The notes beneath the pieces were generated by a model, which saw only the letters and a program-made list of their open reading frames with translations, did no database searches and was not told the origin of the DNA. A stretch of 64,000 bases of DNA from Tomocerus qinae (taxonomy: Eukaryota > Arthropoda > Collembola > Entomobryomorpha > Tomoceridae), in contig CM034550.1 of assembly GCA_020055645.1 (NCBI GenBank), positions 18,737,001 through 18,801,000 on the forward strand. Direction: 5' to 3'. Every line of letters begins with the position of its first letter. Positions within the stretch are counted from its first letter, which is position 1. The position numbers and the translations under genes were made by a program. Positions 54,001-64,000 of the stretch are shown piece by piece.

Positions 54001-57000
54001 ACTCCAATGCCGTTTCCGTTCCAGTAGTGCAACATCTGGGCGCATAGCTGAGTCTTCACAACATCTACCCCATAAATTAAATAATAGTCCTTTCCATGCT
54101 GTTTACCTACAGTTCAATAATGCTTCTCAATCAAAGGTTTATTTATATACCGTTTGCTTATTTTGTAACATTTTAGTATATCTTTTCATGGTTAAAATCA
54201 ATTAGTACTACACTATAAACCTAGGCTACTTAAGAGAGTGTTCACTCTTACTCTTTCGTCACCACACACTCAAATTAGCCAAAAACAATCGTTTGCTGAC
54301 AATGAGAAAAATAAATTCCGAGATGCCACAAGAAACAGACTGAGGTATAAGGACAGCATTAGGTAGCATTGAACTATTAGTTTAGTTTATCAGATTGTGA
54401 AGGAAAATGTATACCTTAATATTGTGTATTATTAACTTACTTAACACACTGACAATGAGTGAGACAATATGCTTTATGTTTAGTTAAGACGAATTTACGT
54501 TTTAGGGAACGAGGGCAATGATAATAAATAGAATTGAGATCTGTGCCGCATTGCCATTGCTTTTAGAAAATCATTTTGAGGTTTACGCGACTTGACATCA
54601 ATGACATGCCTTGCCAAAATACTTAGCTTAATGTTTGTTTTAGTTTTGTTTCTATCTTTCAAGTATACTAGTGCTGTGTACTTCAAAAACTTCAATTAAC
54701 ATGTTTTGTTTCATAACTATTCTATTGTCTTTCCTCTTTGTTCTTTGACTTTGCGTGTGTTTTATCAATAACTATACAATCCATGTGAAATATGACAAAA
54801 ATTCAAACTTGAGTTTTATAAAAAGATTGTTTTGCCCCAGTTTATATTATGCAATGAGTTAATAATGCCATATAAGTATTGTTGAATTGTATTATGACAA
54901 TTATTTTGATTTGCCAATTTTGCAAAAATCCATTTTATCCTGTTTAACAGAAATCCAGTTTCAACAAGTTTGACAAATTGGCAAGAAACGGTTCAGTTAC
55001 ATCAGTGGGCAGTCAGGATACGGAGAAGTCGTCTGGATTGTCAAGATCATCTTCAGTCGCTAACCATAGTCAGAATGTTAGTCCAATTCCCTTATGTATT
55101 GATCGTTTTTACCTCATTGTCAGAATACTAGTGTTGATTTCTTCAACTGTGAAATACAGTTAATACACTGCTAGTAACATTAACAGATAAGTCAGCAATG
55201 GATTCATAAATCTAATTGTGTAAATGTTACACTGTTGCAGGAAAATAATTAAGCCACATTGCGTGTCCGTGTCGGATTTCAGTAAATAGAGTTTGATAAT
55301 GTATTTAGTACAATTAGTGATACCGTGATTATGGTTCTAATAGGCAGGTAGTAAGTACATGTATTACGTGAGTACACTAAACAGGGATTTTAAGGGAACA
55401 AATTTTAATGAGGTGCTGATGAAAAGATTCGACATGTAAATGATAAATAATAATACAATTCCAGGGAGGAGATGACGGAACTCAACAACAAAAGGCTATT
55501 GTTGAAAAGAAATATTGTCGCTCATGCGAGAAGCAAGTATTTCAGATGGAAATGATCAAAGCTGAAAAGTCTCAGTGGCATCGCCACTGTTTCAAATGTA
55601 CACAGTGTAGCAAAACATTAAGGTAGAAACAATTTCTTACTTTTACTTTGTAAATTAGAGTTTAGGTTGTGTTAAAGTAAATTATGATTGTAATCTAGCA
55701 TAAATCTTAGAATTCCCTAACCATGTATTTTCTGTTAACTCTCATGTACATTAATTAAACAATTATGCATATCTAATGAGTGTTTGTGCTGTGTATATTC
55801 GATAGCGTGGACACTTATCAATCTCACGAAGGACAACTGTACTGCAAGCCTCATTTTAAAGAGCTCTTCCAACCCAAAGCTGTTTTCGAAGACACAGACA
55901 AAGATTCTGTGGCAGAAAGGAAAAACAAGCTGCCTGAAGTTATCATCAGAGAAAATCAACCGGTAGAGCTACCACCGGATGTAGTCAGAGGTTTGTTTTA
56001 TGAAATTTTCTTAATCATATCTTCTATTCTACAGTTTTCCTTTTGCTAATAGTATCTAAATGCACAGCCAATTATCACAGTTTTCTAAATGTATTAGGTT
56101 TCCAATTTTCTAATTATTAGTAGAGAATTATTGGTTTTCGTGAAACTAATTACGGATGTAAGGTTTCATGAACCTGTACTTAAGTTGCAACATACTCACT
56201 TCACTTCTTTGAGCACAATAACAGTAATCTTGTGCGCATTTAGCTACGGCATGTTACCTATCTTAAGATTGAATTAAGTGCTAACTATCTATAGTACCAT
56301 TAGTTTAAATGCTTATCTGTACGTGACAAAAGAGCGTCCGTCTTATTAGTTTCGGTTTCTGAAAGTTCGAAAGCTAGCTTTAAAATTACCGACCTTACTT
56401 TATCTAGTTGTGACTCAGGCAAAACTATTAAAATTAACGAGGTCGATAAAGTAGAACTATATCATAATCCTTGTTATTGTACAAGTAAAAGTATTCAACC
56501 GAGGGCGAGTGTTTCAGACACATAAAACTACAAAATCCTTAATATTTTTCAAGTTGCCCATGTCCACAGTCATAAATAATGTCAATAGGTATATGCTTAA
56601 GACAAGAGAGCTTAGTCTGAAAAATAATCCTACTTTTTGTGACTTTGATTTTATTCCCTCAGTTCTATTTTCTATTAAGCCGTGCACGTTGAAATGAGCA
56701 TGAATTCAGAGTCTAAACGAAATGCAACCACAAATATTCACACATGGCAGCACAACTGCAGTAGTCAGAGATTAAGCAGATTTATTGTAAATATGCAGAT
56801 ATAAGGTTACCTTTTCCATTCCCACGAATAAACAAGATTATCTAAATCATCTGAAAACCGTTTCATCTACAGCAAATTCTAAAGTCTGGTTCTAAGTGCA
56901 GAAAATATCTAAACAGAGTACTTGACTTTTACAGAGAGAAATAATAAACATGAAATATTATGTTTACAGTCAACAATTACACAGTAAGACAACACTTTAA

Positions 57001-60000
57001 GATAGGAAAGTTGTAAAGATACCGATTAAGGTCTTAACCGCCACCGTCATATCAGTTAAAAGTAAACGTGCATTCACCAAAGTATCGCAGAATAACTAAA
57101 GTCTATTACATTTTCATAATATATGTAATATTACATGGTAAAAAGTTACTACTCTCTATTCAGTAAATGTTGAGAATGAAAAGATACGCCAGTCTTTTCT
57201 GCTTATGTCAGCAGCTAGTTTGCACAGCTCCCAGTTGTCTTTAAACTGTACATATGGATATGAGACCGCAATCGTTTGACTCATTCATGGCTATTCCTCG
57301 CAATAGCATGATGCATTCTATGAATAATATGCAATGTTAATGCTAAGTATGTGTGAGTGAGCAAATTCATAGCAATTCTTATTCTATATAGTGATAATTC
57401 CAATATTGTGTTGTGTATTTCGTAGGATAAATAGTTAATCTACATCCTGTATATTTCTGTATATCAGTTTTATTTACATATTCCTTGTTAGAAAACATTT
57501 CCTGTGTGTTTATTGTGTTCTTTGTACTCTTGCTCTGCATAATATGGACTTGTATTAACAGTTTGATTCCAGTTAGCTCTTCAGTGTGTCTTTAATAACA
57601 ATTTGTTAATACATTCTCATAATTCCAGTATATTTTCATTGCCGTGTATGTACAAAGGCCTTAATTACACATCAAGTTCATACATAAAATATTTGTTTGC
57701 TTTTAATAGCCATTATTCTGCTGAATGACTCATCCTGATAGAAACATACTTAATTACACACTACATTGTACCAATACCAATACCTACTTGCATTCAAGTC
57801 TTATGCAGTGAATTGATTTATGCTGCCTTGTTTATGACTCAGCGGACTCGTAAAAATTGACAAGGCCCTAAATATCAAATGTAGACATTTACTTCATTTT
57901 AGTAAGGTTTGTTTAACATTCTCTTTGGTCAGTATTTGATGTACATGGTTAGCATTACATCTATCTTCCTTTTTCCTATCTGAAGTCTTGGATTAATATT
58001 CATTCATTACACGGTGAACTAAGTCATACACAAACTACACTCGTGCCGAAGCATTTCATTTTCCATAAAGCTTCACTCTTCTCCTACATTTCTAGTGTGC
58101 AAGTCAAAGCAGAAGGAAATATTCGATATCGGTACAATCGCTTGCATGCATTTCTTGAACCCTATTATCGTGCATTGCAACTAGAAGTAAATCTATAATT
58201 TCTATAGATTATTGACGTAGATTTTAGTGGTTACGTTTATGAATCATTTCTGTTAGACACACCTGGAAGTCTGTCTGTGAGGTTACAAAGGTTTATTTTT
58301 AAAGTGCAATCTGGCTTATATTTAAATACTTAATAACTTACACTTAGTTCTTAAAATCATATTAACACCATACCATATTGCGAATTTCGTTGAAGCAGAT
58401 TAAAGTCTTGCATTAGTTATATTGGAAGAAAATAATATTATATCAAGTACTTACTAGAATATTGTTTGTTCATAAAAAGGTTATTCATTTCTTAGAACTT
58501 TTGAAAACACATTTATAAATATTTATAGAAGCATGAATTTTATTGCATTTTTAATTGCCAATCTTACAGAGTGCTTTTGAATTGCTATGCTATTCAAGTT
58601 GGTTGCACTTGTAAATCTGAATTCTATAGCAGGCATGAATTCTTTACTTGCTATTGGATTTACGTTACAGGAATAATAAAATTATTATTCTGGTACGTGA
58701 TGTACATAGAGTTTTTAAGAGTTCACTTGCTAAGATTAAAGTTTGGTCCCATAAGTGTCATATTTAGCATACTTGCACGTATTTCATGGTATCCCATTTC
58801 GTATTGATATTCTCAAGAGCTATAACTTTAAATAGTATTATTATTATTACATCATAATAATAAAGTTTTTATTTTTTTTACACTTTCAGCCTGTGAAAAA
58901 TCTGCTACTGGTCTAGAGGACATCCAGATTGACGTTCGGTCTAGGTTCGAGTTATTTGAACGACAGGCTACAAAGGAGGTTCAGCTAAAATCCCCAAGTC
59001 CAGACGAAACCCATAATCGTGTCAACGTCAAAAAGTAATCAAATATTTGGCTTCTGTTTTCATGATTTTGATAGTACATTGTTTATATAAATTATTACTG
59101 ATTGTTCGAACAAATGGGTAAGTGTAAGTAAACAGTGTTTGTAAGGGTATTAATTGTGTTTGCTTAGTTAAAATACTTTTATAGTATTGTCTTTTATAAA
59201 TAAGTATGATCGTTTATAAAAGGAAAGTGTTATTGTCCTTGATAGAATTAGGATAATATTTTCATGAAACTCATCCTTGTGTGTATTGATAGATCGGCTT
59301 CTGTCATTGCTAAGCTTGCGAAGTACCAAACAAATATTGGCATGGATATCGGGGTTCCTGACGATGCTTTGAATGGAAACAGCGAAAATTTGGAGAATGA
59401 AGAATCTAGCGATGAAAATGACGATGGAACTACTCCTTCAGCTGGAAAGAAAGTGCGTGATTCTTGTATTAGAAAAGGAGGATTAGAAACGATTTTCTAG
59501 GATTGACGCAGCCTATTTATATCTGGAAGTAATTTTATTTTTTGTGTTGCAGATGAAATCTCCGTTGGCTGTAATGAATGAAATAATGCAATTCAAACAA
59601 ATGGAAGATGTGCGAAGCAAATGGGAGGTCGGTATGAACAATAACAAAAAGGAACTGAACGATGCCCGGAAGGAGGAAATGGCTAAATTTCGAACACGTT
59701 TGTGTCTTGGAAAGAGCAATCAGCTTAAAGAAATGTACGAGAAGGCCGTAAATGAGTCTGATGAAGCCGCGACCCCTGGAACTGTAAACGAAGAATTGGA
59801 ACAACTTCGTCTGGAGAAGGCCAAAAGATTGAGGGAAATGTTTGAGCGTGGAGAAGTTGTGAATGAAGATGAAGGATTTGAAGAGTCAGAAAGTGTTGCC
59901 AATGGTGCTACAAAAAGTAACGAGAGAATAGTGGATCGTGATTTGGCAGTTTTCGAGTCAGCTGTGGCGAAACAGTCCAGGAGCCTTTTTAAAGAAATGG

Positions 60001-61599
60001 ACAAGACCTTGGTGAGGTCAGGAGGAAGTACAGTCTTCCAGTTTGGAGTCGGAGGAATTAAAACTCCCACCACGCCTGATATCAGAAAAACTATTGAGGT
60101 AAGGTTCACACCACAATATCATTAACGGTACAAATAAATGATGCTAAGAATTCTAGCGTAGTCATTTTGCAAACTCTACAGGAAATTAGAAATGCGCTGA
60201 TTATTTTTTAGAATTTGATAATGAAATGAGAAAGTTGCATGAAAATAAGTAGCTAATAAAATCATGCGATAATAATTCAGTTCCCACAAAATGAAAACAA
60301 AGTTCAATACGGGAGACAGTCATCGGAAGAGATTAGACGAGATATAGTTCGCTCCTCTGATGCAAGCGAAGATGTCGGAGTAAAGACAGAAGAACTTTCT
60401 AACAAATTCAAATTTTTCGAAACGTATGAGAAAGAACTGCAAACAAAAGCCTTGTCAAAGAAACGGGAGTTCCGTATCACTCCACCCCGTGATGTTAATG
60501 GACAGGTTAATTCATTTCATTCTGACTGACTCCTGTTTCCCCTTTGGCTGTTGGTGTTTTCTAAGTAGATCATAACCTTATGTCGTTAGCAGTTTGCGTT
60601 AATGATGTATTATTTCTCTACCCAATTTCACTAACAATGTTACCGTTCTATCAGATACTAAGCCGGTACTTATGTAGTATACATACCTTCTTATACTGTT
60701 ATAATACATTCCATATAAATGCTTATTATTAATGTGTACTACAGTAATATGTATAACAATAGTAAACACAATGACAGTAACATTCATTGGATTCGATGTG
60801 AATAGGCTTTTTTAACATTTGCCTAAATACTAAATAGATGAGCTATACTTACCTTGTACTAATTACCCAATTCGAAAGTTATTAATGTTACTGTGTGGCC
60901 TATTTGTAAATATTAGCGAGTGTAGCAATATCCTATACAATTGACAAATACCTACAAACGCTTCAAGTTAATTTTAGTGTTTAGTGCAAAAAGGTTTTTC
61001 CTGGAATTTTGTCCTATATAACTTTCAGAGTAACTTTATGGTTTTATTTGATTATTAAACAAAATAATTTTTAATTAACTTGTGAACGATTCTTGCGCTA
61101 TTTCCGTGTGTAATGCTCACTAATGCAGAAGTAGATTATGATTATGCTTAATATACTAATAAATGTTTTGTTTTTATAGGTCATTAAAGGTGAGGGTACG
61201 AAGCGAAATGAATCCCCCGAAGATGCTAGTCGGGAAGTGTACCGCGATCCTAATGTGGTACGCTCCGAAGACAAAGTTGGTTATGATACAGAGGAAATAA
61301 TGCAAACTAAAACTGCATCAAAGATGCTGAATGTCTTCAGACAGTTAGAGGAGAAAAATTCAGACATGAGCACATCCCTTGTTGACGGAAATCCTAGACC
61401 AATGAAGCAATTCACTCCTCCACGTGAACCTCAACGCTTTATTGACGATCAGGACTCCGAAGAAGAGGAGCAGGAGGAGGATGACGAGGAATACGATGAG
61501 GAGGAAGAGGAAGAAAGAGCTTTAGATGATCCCGTTGCGAATGCACAAAAAATTGCCCATGACGAGTTCTTAAAGGAAGTTGGGGTATGTCATTTTTGA
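51038..61599 (+). CDS. Single-LIM-domain cytoskeletal protein, EPLIN/LIMA1-like
   Basis: Probable actin-cytoskeleton protein, inferred from its LIM domain. Exons: 51038-51658, 51844-52245, 52717-52902, 53220-53348 (or 53330), 53472-53552, 53966-54136, 54951-55076, 55465-55622, 55806-55990, 58890-59034, 59293-59452, 59553-60098, 60281-60505, 61180-61584. Total 3540 nt (1180 codons), phases compatible. If the last donor is unused, the frame ends GVCHF at 61597-61599. The N-terminal half (1-570) is disordered: S/N/D-rich with a KKKKSLKKK cluster. A perfect LIM domain lies at 590-641: C-x2-C-x17-H-x2-C-x2-C-x2-C-x17-C-x2-H, ending YCKPHF. VRSRFELFE follows, then a charged helical region (59553-60098), FKFFETYEKEL, and a long D/E-rich run. 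The remembered vertebrate LIMA1 LIM domain also ends YCKPHF. Xin/XIRP-like relationship is possible; no clear Xin repeats are visible. Confidence 0.85.
51844..54136 (+). other. Block of phase-0 exons (likely cassettes) in the LIM gene
   Basis: Exons 51844-52245, 52717-52902, 53220-53348, 53472-53552 and 53966-54136 all begin and end in phase 0, so any subset can be skipped without a frameshift. They encode low-complexity S/N/K/E-rich protein. Several donors are weak (GTATCT, GTGATT or GTTTCT, GTTTAT), which fits optional inclusion. Confidence 0.6.
54137..54950 (+). other. Intron of the LIM gene
   Basis: 814-nt intron before the exon at 54951-55076. No coding content seen. The minus-strand ORF at 54495-54695 has no support. 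Confidence 0.55.
55991..58889 (+). other. Largest recognised intron of the LIM gene (2.9 kb)
   Basis: Donor GTCAGAG|GTTTGT, acceptor ACACTTTCAG|CCTGTG, joining VVR to ACEKSATG through a split Ala codon. It separates the LIM domain from the C-terminal half. The short plus ORFs inside (56509-56697, 58571-58807) are not exons by splice signal or composition. Confidence 0.65.
60506..61179 (+). other. Intron of the LIM gene
   Basis: 674-nt intron, GGACAG|GTTAAT to TTTTTATAG|GTCATT, phase 0. No coding content seen. Confidence 0.55.
61447..61530 (+). repeat. GAG/GAT-rich tract coding an acidic run
   Basis: Purine-rich codons encode a stretch of mostly Glu and Asp with occasional Tyr, Gln and Ser near the C-terminus of the LIM protein. 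This is low-complexity coding sequence. Confidence 0.8.
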
Positions 61600-61952
61600 A
61601 ACAATATTACATCAAAAGATTCACCTTGGACATTCCATAGTATAGTTTATTCCAAAAATATTTGGTCGCATAATTAATGGTGATAATTACAAGGCAAACA
61701 AATTACATCAAGAAGACATTGTTACACATATTACAGTTCATATATTTACAGAGATTCTGATTATCACTCATTCTACTAGAAATTTTCAGTCTTTTAAATA
61801 TCTATAGAATTCGTCAGTTATCTATATATTTTACAACACTACGTACTATTACTTACATGAATTTGATTACATATTATATACGTAATCAATCTAATTCGTA
61901 CATTTAATGACTAAGTTGATTCTTTTACCCAAAATGGATGGTTTGTTGACAG

Positions 61953-61967
61953 TGTCAAGAAGAATAG
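61953..61967 (+). CDS. Candidate terminal mini-exon of the LIM gene
   Basis: After the phase-0 donor at 61585 (GTTGGG|GTATGT), a good acceptor TTGTTGACAG ends at 61952. It is followed in phase by TGT CAA GAA GAA TAG, giving the end KEVGCQEE instead of GVCHF. The peptide is too short for homology to decide. Confidence 0.33.
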   Translation, partial: CQEE

Positions 61968-62349
61968 CGTAAGATAGATTTAGTTGATTTAATAATTTAA
62001 TAGTGTAAACACAGAATGACAGAAGCATATATCATTGTCTCTAACTGACAATTTGGTAATTAGTATATTATCAATCATAAAAGCACTAACAGTACAAATT
62101 GATAAATTTTATGTCTTGAGAGTTTCTCTTAATTAAGGAAAACACCTGCCGTGTTCATTTCACACATGTACTTTAGATTACATTTGAAGTTCAGATTACG
62201 TACATGTTTTTACTAAGACCTGCTGTGGATATATAATTATTTATGATCGCTAATCTCTATTGAATTCGTTGTGATTATCATCGAAATTACAATTCATCAA
62301 AACGAAAGTGGCTGGTTAAATTACATGGAAAAAGGCTATATAGACATCA
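61968..62349. other. Short convergent intergenic region
   Basis: Between the 3' end of the plus-strand LIM gene and the 3' end of the minus-strand small gene. No coding content or clear poly(A) signal could be assigned. Confidence 0.45.
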
Positions 62350-62835
62350 CTAAAGAGTCGGCTCATCCTTTGAGCATCTAGCAGTTAATTCTTTCTCAGC
62401 TTTTCGTCTAAATTCACGGTTGACCTCAGTACATGCCTTGAGTTCACTCTCGTTCAGAAAAGTCATGATTTGGCTCAAAACCTAAATAAAAAATAATTCA
62501 AGAAAGAATGCCACATTCACTTTAGACTTATTTGGCTTAAATATAACAATAGGATATCTTACCTGTGGAGGTAGCTTGTCTCGGTTATATTTTCCCCCAG
62601 GTTTGGCATGGGACGTTTTCTTAGTTATTTTCCCGTCAGCGACATTGGTGGAACACTTGCCACAGTATTTGTCTGGTTTTGAAGGTCTTGAGCCACAGCG
62701 AGTGCAATTTGTAAGCTGGGAGTTACTCTGAATATCATTGCCTTCAGCGTCAGGATTTTTAATGTTGATCCTTTCAAAGTTTTCCTCGATAAAGTTAACA
62801 TCCTGCTCTTGCTGTGGCTGAGGATTTCCTGCCAT
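62350..62835 (-). CDS. Small zinc-ribbon / F-box-like protein
   Basis: Two exons, 62563-62835 and 62350-62481, joined CCACAG|GTAAGA to TTTATTTAG|GTTTTG in phase 0, give a complete 134-aa protein (start MAGNPQ, stop TAG). Residues about 43-63 hold a CTRC and CGKC pair typical of a structural zinc ribbon. Residues 89 onward (LPPQVLSQIMTFLNESELKA) follow the F-box pattern of an L-P start, hydrophobic spacing and F-L. A helical end follows with basic REFRRKAEKE. An F-box would suggest Skp1/cullin binding, but the match is short and the assignment is inference. I do not recognise the family. A 5' UTR acceptor lies just upstream at 62849, and a 5' UTR exon ending at donor 63145 is plausible. Confidence 0.72.
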
Positions 62836-64000
62836 TTTATCTAACGATCTATAAACAAACAAAAATTAGTTGATTAAAGTCACTTTTTATTACGAGCGTT
62901 TTGTTACCGTTTTCGCACATTAATTTGTAGAATGAAATCAACTATTGCAGATATGATAATTCATCCTAGATTAAAATAGCATAAACCTGAAACTAGATAG
63001 TACATAGTTTATAGCTTAGTACTGTTGGATGGCTAATTAAATGTATTATTATACATTTATCTTAAACATTCCCATATCTAATTCATAAATTATTTCTAGT
63101 TAGTAATCAATGGAACAAACGGACATATAAACGCATAATGTTTACCTTTACGTTTGTATTGTATTTGTATTGTATAAACAGTACAGTAAGAAATTGTAGT
63201 TGTGCGCTATTCTTCTACATGTAGCTATATGTGTGCCATGTACCATCATATTCCATTGATTCACTCCTACTAATTTGCAAGGATTCGCATAATTTGCAAA
63301 GTGGTAGAAGAAACAACATCGCACTAGAATACATATACCTACAAAGACCTACATGCAATATTGTTATAAATGCATACGGAATACGGAGGAAGTACCTACG
63401 AGACTGAAATAATAGACAAAACTTAACCTACAATGCTTTTAAATGTAAACTTGGTATTTTCTTAAGAAAATACGCATAACGATAAACATAAACGTATAAA
63501 TTATTAGACTTTCAATTGCAATAATATTCTTTATGCACATGATTATCGTATAATGCAGCTCTTTATCTATTCTAAGATATATTTCGCGATTTAAATATAG
63601 TTAAAGTAATATCGAAAGGATTTTCCGATTAGATAAATAATGTATATATCCACTGCAGTAGTGATCGAATAACCTTAATACCTAATGTCCCTGAACTGAC
63701 GTCTTTCTGATAATATAGGTTGTATATTAGTAAGTTACACATCTATTGTTGTAAGTTGTACATGATAATCAACTGAAAAATGCAAATGCTAATTGGATTT
63801 ACATTCGCACTTAATCCAATTGGTTTTATACACGATGCAAATAATTCATCTACCAATTAATTATTTTTAATTGCAAAATGCAACTGCACATAAACGGGAA
63901 AGCTACTGCACTGCTAAACTATTCTTATTTCAAATCGAGCTATATATTGCAGGCTATTTGGTACATGCTTTTTCTGCTTTTCGTTATTTTACCGAAAATT
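62836..64000. other. Right edge, mostly non-coding
   Basis: Contains the 5' UTR of the small zinc-ribbon gene: second segment 62836-62848, and a candidate first exon ending at 63146 with donor TAAAG|GTAAAC. I found no further coding exon on either strand up to 64000. Confidence 0.5.

Noticed and set aside
59720-60109. 129-codon minus-strand ORF
   Set aside because: Antisense of the LIM-gene exon 59553-60098. The sense strand has correct splice sites and charged helical protein.
63950-64000. Acceptor-like ATATTGCAG followed by an open hydrophobic frame at the right edge
   Set aside because: Only about 50 bases are visible and there is no matching upstream donor. It cannot be distinguished from chance.
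1-64000. CRISPR arrays, operons, insertion sequences, phage or defence systems
   Set aside because: All supported genes are intron-rich animal genes. I saw no direct-repeat arrays or mobile-element ORFs.

Overview
The window is nuclear DNA from an animal, most likely an arthropod. The genes are split into many GT-AG exons with mostly short introns, and the DNA is AT-rich. One gene is a long-form Bruchpilot, the arthropod version of the ELKS/CAST/ERC active-zone scaffold. I cannot name the species. No bacterial, viral or CRISPR-type system is present and no transposon ORF was recognised. All exon models were built by hand from splice signals, reading phase and remembered family sequences. In the four large genes every junction keeps one reading frame, although some donors are weak and a few sites have alternatives.

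Layout: (1) 548-676, minus: possible first coding exon of a type II membrane protein running off the left edge. (2) 1315-19487, minus: bruchpilot (brp), 17 coding exons, about 2086 aa, with a 4.6 kb intron before the last two exons. (3) 19488-23840: non-coding. (4) 23841-33769, minus: a complete alpha2delta-3-type voltage-gated calcium channel subunit (straightjacket class), 23 coding exons, 1240 aa. (5) 33770-36757: divergent intergenic region. (6) 36758-40163, plus: LMBRD2, 12 coding exons, 691 aa. (7) 40164-51037: about 10.9 kb with no recognisable coding sequence, possibly holding a 5' UTR exon of the next gene. (8) 51038-61584 or slightly beyond, plus: a single-LIM-domain protein of EPLIN/LIMA1 type, 14 coding exons recognised. 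(9) 62350-62835, minus: a 134-aa protein with a zinc-ribbon-like CxxC pair and an F-box-like helix segment.

Functionally, brp and the alpha2delta gene belong together. ELKS/Bruchpilot clusters presynaptic calcium channels at the active zone, and alpha2delta-3/straightjacket delivers and stabilises the same channels. Here they are direct neighbours on the same strand, 4.35 kb apart. As I recall, human ERC2 lies near CACNA2D3 and ERC1 near CACNA2D4, so this may be ancient conserved linkage. It is the most interesting observation in the window. The second is that this Bruchpilot carries an ELKS-like C-terminal tail after the arthropod-specific coiled coil, which the Drosophila protein as I remember it lacks.
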